A DNA stretch of 64,000 nt from Pseudomonas sp. IB20 (GTDB taxonomy: Bacteria > Pseudomonadota > Gammaproteobacteria > Pseudomonadales > Pseudomonadaceae): contig NZ_CP046103.1 in the NCBI RefSeq assembly GCF_009707325.1, positions 2,095,810-2,159,809 on the forward strand, given 5' to 3'. Both the position numbers and the translations under genes were made by a program. The notes below the pieces were generated by a model that worked only from the letters and a program-made list of their open reading frames with translations, made no database searches and was not told where the DNA came from. This document shows positions 9,520-17,362 of the stretch, in pieces. How positions within the stretch are numbered: position 1 is the first letter of the stretch; each line of letters opens with the position of its first letter.

Positions 9520-10046
9520 GTCATCTTGCCGTGGTCCATGCCGTTCTCGCCGTCTTGGCCGTCTTGGCCATTCTGACCATGCATGCCATGTTTGCCATCC
9601 ATACCGTTCAACCCACGCGCCGGCGCTTTCACTTCAATCACCTGCTTCTCACCCTTGGCGTTCTCTACGGTCAAGGTCAAAGGCACCTGATCACCTTCCT
9701 TGATCTGCCCAGTCAGCCCCATCAGCATCACGTGATAACCGTTCGGGTCCAGCTTGACCGCTTTACCCGCAGGCAACGCCACCGAGTCCACCGGCCCCAT
9801 GCGCATCACGTCATCCTTCATGCTCATCTCATGAATCTGCGCATCCTTGGCTACCGGCGACGCTACGCTGAGCAGTTTGCTGTCGCTGTCGGCGGTGACG
9901 GTCATGAAGGCGCCGCTGGACGTTTGGCCCGCTACGGTGGCGCGTACCCACGCGTCGCTCACTTGTACCTGGGCACTGGCGTGGGCAGCGAGGCCCAGCA
10001 GCGTCAGGCCGAAAGTAAAGCGCTTGAGGTGTTGAACGGCAGTCAT
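9489..10046 (-). CDS. PCu(A)C periplasmic copper chaperone
   Basis: Family members carry Cu(I) to cytochrome oxidase in the periplasm together with SCO. ATG at 10046 overlaps the SCO stop codon (TAATG), so translation is coupled. Residues 1-24 form a signal peptide ending ASA. The copper site is visible as HEMSMKDDVMRMGPV followed by PNGYHVMLMG, the H-M-M-H-M pattern of the family. The tail is rich in Gly, His, Met and Asp (GKHGMHGQNGQDGQDG). The final residues after HGKM (TPARRACTPT) come from reading into the LysR remnant, so the native stop has been lost in a deletion. Confidence 0.85.
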   Translation of the reverse strand: MTAVQHLKRFTFGLTLLGLAAHASAQVQVSDAWVRATVAGQTSSGAFMTVTADSDSKLLSVASPVAKDAQIHEMSMKDDVMRMGPVDSVALPAGKAVKLDPNGYHVMLMGLTGQIKEGDQVPLTLTVENAKGEKQVIEVKAPARGLNGMDGKHGMHGQNGQDGQDGENGMDHGKMTPARRACTPT

Positions 10047-10654
10047 TAGCAGACCTCCATGACGGTGAGCAGGTCTTCTGCGCACTCTTTAGCGGTAAGG
10101 GATGCCGACAGGCCCAGGCGTAGGTTGCCACGGGTGTCGAAGACGAAACTGGTCGAGGTGTGCGACAAGGTATAGGTGTCACCGGCAGGGATCTTTTCAT
10201 AAAAGATCCCGAACTCCTTGGCGGCCACGGCGATTTCTTCCGGGGTGCCGTACAGCGCTTCGAAGCTGGGGTCGAAGGCCTTCACGTACCTGTCGAGCAA
10301 TTCCGGTGTGTCGCGCTCGGGGTCGAGGGTGATGAACACCACTTGCATGATCTCGCCATCGCGGCCCATCAGCTTCTTGGCTTGGGCGGCGCGGGCCAGG
10401 GTGGTTGGGCACACGGCCGGGCACTGGGTGAAACCAAAGAACACCACTGGCATCAGGCCACGGAACGAGCTCAGGGTGACGGTTTCGCCGTCGGTGTTCT
10501 TGAGCTTGAAGGTGCGGCCCATGATCTTGTCACTGAGGTCCTTGCCGTACTTGAAGTTCAGCTTGGGGCTGTAGTCACAGCCGCCCAGCAGGCTGCCTAG
10601 ACCCAACAGGCCCATACCGGTCAGCACTTTGCGGCGGGTGAATAACGTACTCAT
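10046..10654 (-). CDS. SCO1/SenC-family copper-dependent oxidase assembly protein
   Basis: A 202-residue thioredoxin-fold protein used in loading or reducing the CuA centre of cytochrome oxidase. The N-terminus is a twin-Arg-like signal (TRRKVL) with lipobox LLGGC, so it is likely an anchored periplasmic lipoprotein. The metal site is QCPAVCP near residue 78, plus the distal His in LSHTSTSFVFD. It is the first gene of a two-gene unit with the PCu(A)C chaperone. The promoter must lie in the 180-bp divergent gap to the DUF2946 gene. Confidence 0.9.
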   Translation of the reverse strand: MSTLFTRRKVLTGMGLLGLGSLLGGCDYSPKLNFKYGKDLSDKIMGRTFKLKNTDGETVTLSSFRGLMPVVFFGFTQCPAVCPTTLARAAQAKKLMGRDGEIMQVVFITLDPERDTPELLDRYVKAFDPSFEALYGTPEEIAVAAKEFGIFYEKIPAGDTYTLSHTSTSFVFDTRGNLRLGLSASLTAKECAEDLLTVMEVC

Positions 10655-10834
10655 TAACTGTGCATCCTGTGAAACGCCTGCATTGCTCTGGATCTACATA
10701 ACAGGCTTTGAAAAGGAGTAATGATGCGGGCGCACAGTCTACCAACCCCGGCCAGCCCACGTAATCTGCGACGTTCTGCCACAGGGGCGCGCGGTGCTTC
10801 ATCCCTTTGGGGCTTCGGTGGTAGAGTCGCCGCC

Positions 10835-11218
10835 ATGAAATTGAGCCACCCTGACCGTTCGCTGATCGCCTGGGCCCTGTACTTTTGCGTGCTGATGAAC
10901 GTGTTCGCCTGTGGTTTGGGGCATGGGCAGATGATGGGCCAACAGCTCAATGGCATCGGCGGGGCCTTCTGTTCGGTGGACGGTAGCCAGGCGCCACTTT
11001 CCGACAAAGGGTTGGGGAACCCGTCTTCCAGCAACATCTCGAACTACTTTGCCTGCCCGGTGTGCTCCGCCGTGACCGTGGCCATCGTGTTCCTCATCGG
11101 CCTGGCCTGGCTGTTGAGTCTCCAGCAAACCCCGCGCCCGGCCCATGAGCGGCGCAACAAGGCGCCGCCGCGATATTCCTGGCCCTCAGCCAATCCCCGC
11201 GCTTCCCCCGCATTCTGA
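10835..11218 (+). CDS. DUF2946 family protein
   Basis: 127 residues from ATG 10835; an ORF open further upstream lacks a ribosome site. An N-terminal hydrophobic helix contains MNVFACGLGHGQMMGQQL, a Cys/His/Met-rich stretch. A second cysteine pair, ACPVCS, precedes another membrane helix (AVTVAIVFLIGLAWLLSL). DUF2946 genes often sit beside copper-handling genes, as here divergently from SCO/PCu(A)C. A metal-related role is inferred from this context and the thiol/His content. Confidence 0.75.
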   Translation: MKLSHPDRSLIAWALYFCVLMNVFACGLGHGQMMGQQLNGIGGAFCSVDGSQAPLSDKGLGNPSSSNISNYFACPVCSAVTVAIVFLIGLAWLLSLQQTPRPAHERRNKAPPRYSWPSANPRASPAF

Positions 11219-11280
11219 CGTGTGCCTTGGGCTTCCTGTGATCAGGAGGCGTTCTATCGTCACGACTGTGAGTGCGTTTG

Positions 11281-11826
11281 ATGAACCATCTATTGCCTGC
11301 AGGCGCCAGCCGCCTGGTCAGCAAGGCGTCCCGTCGCTTGCGCGCGGAACCGACACTGCCTGAATACCCCAGCAATTCCCGCTGCTTCGTGCACCTGGAT
11401 GCGCGTTTGTTGCCGTATTGGCACACCTTGTTCGACATCTGCCCGGCACTGCTCAAGCTCGACCCGCCCGAGGGGTTGAACCTGTTTCGCAGCTTTATGA
11501 TCTGGGCCTATCACAACCAACCACCGCAGGACTGGACGTATCACCTGAACGTCTGCCGCTGGCTGCTGGGCTCGGCGTACCGCGCGCAGATTGACGAGGA
11601 GCCCATCGAGGCCTTCATGGCGGCTGCGGCTGCGTGTTGGATAAGCACCGATGACAGCCAGGCCCAAGGGGTGGTTCTGGCCTGGCGGGGGTCAAGGATT
11701 TTTGACTGGAAAGGTGCCGCCGTTGCGGGCGCTGAACATCAAGTGTTGCCGGCGAGTGCAGGCGACTTTGCCTGGAGCCCGCTGACCCGACAGGGCGGCT
11801 TCAGCGGCTGGTTGCCGGTGCCTTGA
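11281..11826 (+). CDS. Conserved hypothetical protein
   Basis: 181 residues from ATG 11281 (a GTG at 11272 is an alternative). I recognise no domain. Visible features are a basic N-terminus (ASRLVSKASRRLRAEP) and a tryptophan- and aromatic-rich middle (LLPYWHTLFDICPALLKL, MIWAYHNQPPQDWTYHLN). There is no clear signal peptide or membrane helix. Codon use resembles its neighbours, so it is probably real. Confidence 0.55.
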   Translation: MNHLLPAGASRLVSKASRRLRAEPTLPEYPSNSRCFVHLDARLLPYWHTLFDICPALLKLDPPEGLNLFRSFMIWAYHNQPPQDWTYHLNVCRWLLGSAYRAQIDEEPIEAFMAAAAACWISTDDSQAQGVVLAWRGSRIFDWKGAAVAGAEHQVLPASAGDFAWSPLTRQGGFSGWLPVP

Positions 11827-12102
11827 GGTGGCGGCCAATCCATTGCGACGCTGGTCACGGTGATGTGCAGCTGAGCGTTGAAGGTTACGGCGGCCAGGTT
11901 CGCGAGCAAGGTCGGCACTTCAGGCGCGGGAGCGCTTCGATGCGACCCGGCACGAAGCTTTGTGATCGCGGGCTGCTGGCGTAGGTGCCCGGAGGCAGGG
12001 CGGAGCCGGCGGCGCTGTTGCCGCTCAGCGAGTTCTTCAAGCTCGACAGGTATTCGCGCAGACGTGGGTGGCCCACCGAGCGCTGGTTGAAATTCCCGCT
12101 CA
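11827..12102 (-). other. Possible decayed coding region, function unknown
   Basis: No intact gene occupies 11827-12250. On the minus strand a plausible coding frame begins at ATG 12102 (MSGNFNQRSVGHPRLREYL) and runs to about 11934. There, restoring one C would continue the frame as PAPEVPTLLANLAAVTF and QLHITVTSVAMDWPPP. The frame is also open upstream of 12102 (RDLLDSPHSRFLIHP). I do not recognise the family. It may be a pseudogene remnant whose end overlaps the convergent gene. Confidence 0.3.
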
Positions 12103-12250
12103 TCGGGTGGATTAAAAAACGTGAGTGCGGTGAGTCTAGAAGGTCGCGCAGGATTAGCCGCAACCGTTGGGCGAGAGCGCCTGGGTGCAAATCGGATGGA
12201 ACCCTGGAGCCATACGGCTGACCTAATGCATAGACCTCAGGAGGTGAACT

Positions 12251-12457
12251 ATGCAATTGGAAACTATCTGGATCATTTTGGCCGTGATTCTGCTGATCTT
12301 GGAATTGTGGGCGATCAACGTCGTCTTGCGCAGCACCGGTGGCTGGGAGACCAAGGGGTTGTGGTTGATCATTCTGATTTTCGTGCCGCTGTTCGGGCTG
12401 ATCGTGTGGGCGATGTTCGGGCCCAAACGTGAGATGGCTGATCAGCGTAAAAGCTGA
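12251..12457 (+). CDS. PLDc_N-type small membrane protein
   Basis: 68 residues after a strong AGGAGGTGAACT ribosome site. It has two transmembrane helices (IIWILAV-like residues 5-25 and LIILIFVPLFGLIVWAMFG at 40-58) separated by STGGWETKG. This matches the phospholipase D N-terminal domain family, which also forms the N-terminus of cardiolipin synthases; here it stands alone. It would sit in the inner membrane. Role unknown. Confidence 0.7.
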   Translation: MQLETIWIILAVILLILELWAINVVLRSTGGWETKGLWLIILIFVPLFGLIVWAMFGPKREMADQRKS

Positions 12458-12468
12458 ACTTAAGCACC

Positions 12469-12490
12469 AAACAGCCAGGGCGCCTGTTTT
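12469..12490. terminator. Weak hairpin between convergent genes
   Basis: AAACAG at 12469-12474 pairs with CTGTTT at 12484-12489, with a short T-run on the plus side. It lies between the stop codons of the PLDc_N gene and the DJ-1 gene and may serve both. Confidence 0.35.
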
Positions 12491-12506
12491 GCTTTAAACG
12501 GCTGGT

Positions 12507-13067
12507 TTAACCCGCAACCGCCTTGGCAATCGCCTCGTTGAACGCCGGCAGGTCATCCGGCGTACGCGAGGTGATCAAGGTCCAACCATTGGCCGGGCAT
12601 TGCTTGACCTCGACGTCCACCCAAGCGGCAGCGCCGGCGTTTTGCAGGTCGATGCGCACGCTTTTGTAGGAGGTCAGGGTCTTGCCCTTGATCACGCCTG
12701 CATCGATCAGCGCCCACGGCCCGTGGCAGATCGCCGCGACGGTTTTACCGGCCTTGACGAAATCGTTGATCAGGCGCAACGCCGCCGCATCCTGGCGCAA
12801 CGTGTCGGCGTTGACGGTGCCGCCTGGGATCACCAGGGCGTCGAAGTCGCTGCTCACCACCGCCGACAATTGCACGTCGGACTCCACGGTTTTGTCCTTC
12901 TCGGTGTCGCCAACAAAGGTCTGGGTAGTGCCGCCCTTGCTGGACGCGTGAGTTACCGTGGCGCCATAACCGCGCAGCGCTTGCAGGGGTTTGAGCAGCT
13001 CATCGCGCTCAATGCCGGTGTTTGAGGTGATGATGAGGATGTGCTTGCCGTTGAGTTGCGAACTCAT
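12507..13067 (-). CDS. DJ-1/PfpI-family protein
   Basis: 186 residues of the class I glutamine amidotransferase-like fold. The nucleophile elbow AAICHGPWALIDAG has the catalytic Cys near residue 113, and the partner Glu is in NTGIERDEL. Relatives act as stress chaperones, glyoxalases or peptidases; the exact activity cannot be told. It is cytosolic and alone on its strand, and the region upstream of its start carries a 151-bp tandem duplication. Confidence 0.85.
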   Translation of the reverse strand: MSSQLNGKHILIITSNTGIERDELLKPLQALRGYGATVTHASSKGGTTQTFVGDTEKDKTVESDVQLSAVVSSDFDALVIPGGTVNADTLRQDAAALRLINDFVKAGKTVAAICHGPWALIDAGVIKGKTLTSYKSVRIDLQNAGAAAWVDVEVKQCPANGWTLITSRTPDDLPAFNEAIAKAVAG

Positions 13068-13081
13068 GGTCGAGTGTCTCC

Positions 13082-13383
13082 TGGGTCAGGGATGATTAGT
13101 GGGCGTGTTTGGCTTGCAGCTCGGTATTTGTTTCATCAGCAGAGTAGTTATGTGGATCTCCTTGAAATCCACCGTGGCGTGATGCCGTACCTGACTGTTG
13201 AGCGGGGCCCTCGGCAAAAGGTTTAAATTAATTGGGTCAGGGATGATTAGTGGGCGTGTTTGGCTTGCAGCTCGGTATTTGTTTCATCAGCAGAGTAGTT
13301 ATGTGGATCTCCTTGAAATCCACCGTGGCGTGATGCCGTACCTGACTGTTGAGCGGGGCCCTCGGCAAAAGGTTTAAATTAAT
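13082..13383. repeat. Perfect 151-bp tandem duplication
   Basis: Positions 13082-13232 are repeated without a mismatch at 13233-13383. The unit is noncoding as far as I can see; no gene lies between 13068 and 13503. It upstream-flanks the DJ-1 gene on one side and the small gene at 13504 on the other. A perfect duplication implies either a very recent event or an assembly join of overlapping ends. Confidence 0.95.
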
Positions 13384-13503
13384 GCGCGTTTTTTTCTCCG
13401 GTGGTGCAGCGCGGTAAATTCCTTGAACTATCGAAATTCGGTGGGCTCTGCTGAATATGGGCCCGCTATTTTTTACGGGCCTTCAACTGCTTGGAGAAAG
13501 ACT

Positions 13504-13716
13504 GTGACTGCCGATAAAACCCCAGCCCCCATCAGCTCCGAAGACGCCCAGAAAGGCACTGAAAAACCCGCCAAGGGCCAGACCCTGGAACGTCCGAACC
13601 CGAAGACTGAAACCGTTGACAAGGTGCTGACGCCCACCTCGATCAAGGACATCGAACGCCAGACCGACGCCATCAACGAGCAGGCCGCCAAAGCTGAGCG
13701 CAAGCTGGGCCTCTGA
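13504..13716 (+). CDS. Small hydrophilic hypothetical protein
   Basis: 70 residues from GTG 13504, preceded by TTGGAGAAAG. The sequence is rich in Lys, Glu, Pro and Thr (ISSEDAQKGTEKPAKG, KPNPKTE-like region) with a helical end (DAINEQAAKAERKLGL). It looks like an intrinsically disordered small Pseudomonas protein with no known domain. Just downstream (13720-13847) a short open frame without a start, HGQVDYLSVEQQGRD, may be another gene remnant. Confidence 0.55.
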   Translation: MTADKTPAPISSEDAQKGTEKPAKGQTLERPNPKTETVDKVLTPTSIKDIERQTDAINEQAAKAERKLGL

Positions 13717-13795
13717 GCATGGCCAGGTCGATTACTTGAGTGTGGAGCAGCAGGGCCGCGACACCGCGCGCAAGTTGCAGCACTGCACCGCCAGG

Positions 13796-14040
13796 GAACT
13801 GGTTTCAATGCTTGGGCGCGCGCATTTGGGAGCTGTCGAGCGTTAGTGAGGCTGCGATGCAGGCGCTACGGTCTTGCAGGTAGAACGCGGTGATCCCATC
13901 GCAGCCTCGCTAACGAACTGGTTTCAATGCTTGGGCGCGCGAGCTGTCGAGCGTTAGTGAGGCTGCGATGCAGGCGCTACGGTCTTGCAGGTAGAACGCG
14001 GTGATCCCATCGCAGCCTCGCTAACGCTCGACAGCTCCCA
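13796..14040. repeat. Partly duplicated palindromic element
   Basis: A GAGCTGTCGAGCGTTAG-type palindrome occurs twice in direct orientation. The first copy (13828-13914) has lost its outer right arm. A flanking stretch from GAACTGGTTTCAATGC is then repeated at 13915, and the second copy (13941-14040) is complete. The period is about 119 bp at the left and 111 bp after a 9-bp difference. The complete copy can form a long hairpin and probably terminates the DeoR transcript arriving from the right as well as the plus-strand one. Confidence 0.85.
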
Positions 14041-14076
14041 CATTCAACCTGCTTTGCTTGGACGTTCGTTTTTCAC

Positions 14077-14862
14077 CTACTCGACCTCAACCCGCAGCAC
14101 TTCCAAACCTAACTGCTCATACGCCTCGACACCCTGCACATGCCACTCGGTGATCAGCGTATGGATGCGGTTGCACGGCCCCACCACAAATGGTTCTACG
14201 GCGCCAAGCTTGTCTGCCATGGTCACGGCCACCACGTGCGATGCACTGTCGAGCAGCGCTTGCTTGACCGCCACTTCATCGAAATGCAGCGAGCTGATGC
14301 CCACCTGCGGGTGCAGCGCGCACACGCCGGTAAACAGCAGGTCGGCCTTGATGCTCTGGATCAGGCGCACGGTTTCGTGGCCGCTGGTGGACAAGGTGGC
14401 GGGGTTGAGTTGGCCGCCGGTCAAAATCACTTTCACGTCGGGATGGTCGGCCAGGGCAATGGCAATCATCGGCGACGGCGTGACCACGGTCAGGCGGATC
14501 GAGCGCGGCAAGGATTGGGCAATCTGCAGCGTAGTGGAGCCGGAATCGAACAGTACGATCTGGCCATCTTCAACGCGATCCGCCGCCAGTTGCGCGAGGT
14601 GGCGCTTGACCTCATTGGTCTCGCCGACGCGGGTGAAGAAGTCTTTGCCGGTGTCTTTGGGCCGGGGCAGGGCGCCGCCGTGCACGCGTTGCAACAGGCC
14701 AGCGGCGGCGAGTTCACCGAGGTCGCGGCGGATGGTGTCCTGGGACACCGCAAAGTGTTCCACCAATTCTGAGGCGGTGACTTTGCCGTCGCGCTCCAGC
14801 AGCAACAGGATTTTCTGTTTGCGCAACGAAGGTAGGTCGATGGCTTGATGAGTGCTGTGCAT
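14077..14862 (-). CDS. DeoR-family transcriptional regulator
   Basis: 261 residues. The N-terminal helix-turn-helix (RKQKILLLLERDGKVTASEL, then FAVSQDTIRRDLGEL) is followed by the RVHGGALPR linker typical of the family. The DeoRC sugar-phosphate sensor domain contains VLFDSGSTTLQIA and VVTPSPMIAIAL. It is divergent from the FMN 2-hydroxyacid dehydrogenase gene 120 bp away, which it probably controls. The inducer is likely a phosphorylated metabolite, unidentified here. Confidence 0.85.
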   Translation of the reverse strand: MHSTHQAIDLPSLRKQKILLLLERDGKVTASELVEHFAVSQDTIRRDLGELAAAGLLQRVHGGALPRPKDTGKDFFTRVGETNEVKRHLAQLAADRVEDGQIVLFDSGSTTLQIAQSLPRSIRLTVVTPSPMIAIALADHPDVKVILTGGQLNPATLSTSGHETVRLIQSIKADLLFTGVCALHPQVGISSLHFDEVAVKQALLDSASHVVAVTMADKLGAVEPFVVGPCNRIHTLITEWHVQGVEAYEQLGLEVLRVEVE

Positions 14863-14984
14863 GTTTGTGCATCTTTCTGCGGTTTTATGCCAAGATTAAG
14901 CTTGCCTCTATATAAACGCAATGACTGGTTGCGTCGCCGATGGGCGGTTACTCTCTGGGCTCAGTTCAGGGAGAGGTGACCTAG

Positions 14985-16145
14985 ATGCCGTTGATCACAA
15001 CCATCGAAGACTTACGCAAGCTGGCGCAAAAACGTGTCCCACGGATGTTCTACGACTACGCCGATTCCGGCTCCTGGACTGAAAGCACCTACCGGGCGAA
15101 TGAAAGCGATTTTGCCCGCATCCAATTCCGCCAGCGCGTGGCGCGCAATATCGATCAGCGTTCGATCCGCGCCAGCATGATTGGCCAGGACATGGCCATG
15201 CCCGTGGCACTGGCACCGACGGGGCTTGCGGGCATGCAGCATGCCGATGGCGAGATCCTCACCGCCCGCGCCGCCGCCGCGTTCGGCCTGCGTTACACCT
15301 TGTCGACCATGAGCATCTGCTCCCTGGAAGATATCGCCGAACACGTCGGCCAGCCGTTCTGGTTCCAGCTGTATGTGATGCGCGACCGTGCGTTTATCGA
15401 GCAGTTGATCGAGCGCGCCAAGGCCGCCGGGGTTGATGCGCTGGTGCTGACCCTCGATTTGCAGATCCTCGGGCAACGCCACAAGGACTTGATCAACGGC
15501 CTGTCGGCGCCGCCGAAACTGACCTTGCCGAATATCCTCAACATGGCAACCAAGCCGCGCTGGGTAATGGGCATGCTCGGCACTAAGCGCCGGGGTTTCG
15601 GCAATATCGTTGGGCATGTAAAAGGTGTGGCGGACATGAGTTCGCTGTCGTCGTGGACCGCGCAGCAGTTCGACCCGCGTCTGAGCTGGGACGATGTGGA
15701 GTGGATCAAGAAATGCTGGGGCGGCAAGCTGATCATCAAGGGCATCCTTGATGTGGAAGATGCGCGCCTGGCGGCCAACTCCGGTGCAGACGCGCTGGTG
15801 GTGAGCAACCACGGCGGCCGCCAGTTGGATGGCGCACCGTCGAGCATCAGCCAACTGCCGGCGATTGTTGAGGCGGTAGGCACGCAAATTGAAGTGTGGC
15901 TCGACGGCGGCATTCGCTCCGGCCAGGACGTGCTCAAGGCGATGGCGTTGGGCGCCAAAGGCACCATGATCGGCCGCCCGCACTTGTATGGTTTAGGCGC
16001 CATGGGCGAAGCGGGCGTGACCAAGGCCCTTGACATCATCGCCCGGGAGTTGGATGTGTCGATGGCGCTGTGTGGCTATAACGATATACGCGATGTGAGT
16101 CGCGAGATTTTGCTGCCTGGAACGTTTCCCACAGGCGTTTGCTGA
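14985..16145 (+). CDS. FMN-dependent L-2-hydroxyacid dehydrogenase (LldD-like)
   Basis: 386 residues, close to LldD of E. coli (396). It oxidises an L-2-hydroxyacid such as lactate to the 2-oxoacid, passing electrons to quinone or oxygen. Visible signatures are FYDYADSGSWTE, with the substrate Tyr near the N-terminus; the flavin-site APTGLAGM; and the active-site block VSNHGGRQLDGAPSS with the catalytic His near residue 275. WLDGGIRSGQDVLKA and GTMIGRPHLYGL bind the FMN phosphate. A regulator of DeoR type rather than the LldR/GntR type sits divergently, so the substrate may not be lactate itself. Confidence 0.8.
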   Translation: MPLITTIEDLRKLAQKRVPRMFYDYADSGSWTESTYRANESDFARIQFRQRVARNIDQRSIRASMIGQDMAMPVALAPTGLAGMQHADGEILTARAAAAFGLRYTLSTMSICSLEDIAEHVGQPFWFQLYVMRDRAFIEQLIERAKAAGVDALVLTLDLQILGQRHKDLINGLSAPPKLTLPNILNMATKPRWVMGMLGTKRRGFGNIVGHVKGVADMSSLSSWTAQQFDPRLSWDDVEWIKKCWGGKLIIKGILDVEDARLAANSGADALVVSNHGGRQLDGAPSSISQLPAIVEAVGTQIEVWLDGGIRSGQDVLKAMALGAKGTMIGRPHLYGLGAMGEAGVTKALDIIARELDVSMALCGYNDIRDVSREILLPGTFPTGVC

Positions 16146-16337
16146 GCAAAAAAATCGTAAAAAAGTAAAAAGAGTTGTCCACGAAAACCGTGGGTATCTC
16201 TGTGGATAACTTTGCGAAGGCCCGGCAGGGTTGGCGATTTAGCCCTCGGTCAATATTTGATCAACTTTCAACGCGGGCCAGTATGGGCAGGGTTTGCGCT
16301 TGACAGCCAAGTGCGAACCCAGTGCCGAAAAGTATGT

Positions 16338-17264
16338 TTATGAGTCGCTATCACGGCCTGTGGAGTGCGTGACCACCTGCGCCGGTGCTTTTGCGCGCAT
16401 GAGGTTTTCCAGCGCCTGGCCATAACTGCGTCCGGCCAGGCTCATGCTGTTGTTGTGTGTGGCGCCCGGCACCAGCAACAGCCGCTTGGGCTCCTGGGCG
16501 GCATCAAACAATTGCTGGCTGAAACGCGGTGGCACGTACTGGTCGGCCAGGCCGTGGACCACCAGCAGCGGCATGTGCACGTTGGCCATTTTGTCGATGG
16601 AGTCAAACTTCTGCGACAGCAGCCAGCGCACCGGCAACGAGGTATTGGCGACGGCGGCGGCCGCGTCCCCCAGCGAGGTGAAGGTGGATTCGATCACCAG
16701 CCCGCGCACGGGCAGCGGTGTCTGCTTACTCAATTCGGCCGCCAGGTCGATGGCCACCGCGCCACCCAGGGAGTGCCCGTAGATCAGGCGTTTGGCTGGG
16801 TCGGGTTGCAGCACTTGGAAGCGTTCCCAGGCGATGCGGGCGTCTTCATACACACTGGTTTCCGACGGCAAATCGCCGTGGCTTTGGCCGAAACCACGGT
16901 AGTCGATGGCCAGCACCGAGAAGCCCAGCGCGTGCAGTTGCTCGATGCGAAACAGCTGCCCGGTGAGGTTCCAGCGCACGCCGTGCAGGTAGAGAATGGC
17001 CGGCGCGTCCTTGTTGTCGGCCGGGTACCACCAGCCGTGAAGGTTTTGCCCCGGTTTGAAACTGGCGGGCTTGATATCGAATTCCTGCACCGCCTTAGGC
17101 AAGCCGGTGTACCAGCCGGCCGTGCCCGGCTCGATACGGAACACCAGCTCGCGCTCTTTGTGTTGCAGCACGGCGCAGCCCACCGGCAAACCGATGATCA
17201 GGATGGCCATGCACAGCAGGGGAAACCAGCGCAGGCCCAGGCGAGCGATAAAACGAGATGACAT
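16338..17264 (-). CDS. Membrane-anchored alpha/beta hydrolase
   Basis: 308 residues from ATG 17264 (17276 and 17291 are alternatives). An N-terminal hydrophobic segment (FPLLCMAILIIGLPVGCAVL) anchors it or acts as a lipoprotein-like signal, although the box is imperfect. The catalytic domain has the oxyanion HG in YLHGVRWNLTG, the nucleophile elbow YGHSLGGAV (Ser about 165), the acid in HGLADQYVPP, and the His in PGATHNNSM. Related proteins are esterases or peptidases facing the periplasm. The substrate is unknown. Confidence 0.75.
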   Translation of the reverse strand: MSSRFIARLGLRWFPLLCMAILIIGLPVGCAVLQHKERELVFRIEPGTAGWYTGLPKAVQEFDIKPASFKPGQNLHGWWYPADNKDAPAILYLHGVRWNLTGQLFRIEQLHALGFSVLAIDYRGFGQSHGDLPSETSVYEDARIAWERFQVLQPDPAKRLIYGHSLGGAVAIDLAAELSKQTPLPVRGLVIESTFTSLGDAAAAVANTSLPVRWLLSQKFDSIDKMANVHMPLLVVHGLADQYVPPRFSQQLFDAAQEPKRLLLVPGATHNNSMSLAGRSYGQALENLMRAKAPAQVVTHSTGRDSDS

Positions 17265-17362
17265 GAAGGTACCCATATAAAGGCGAAGCACGGGTTTTAC
17301 CAGATGGCTTATGCAGGCAGGAATTAATTCGACAGCCGCGCATGGGGTTTGCTTGCAAAGTG

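Noticed and set aside
13082..14040. Possible CRISPR-like repeated arrangement
   Set aside because: Only two copies each, long units, no regular short repeats with unique spacers and no cas genes.
15012..15983. 323-codon open frame antisense to the 2-hydroxyacid dehydrogenase
   Set aside because: Arises from codon bias; the forward protein has all FMN-oxidase motifs.
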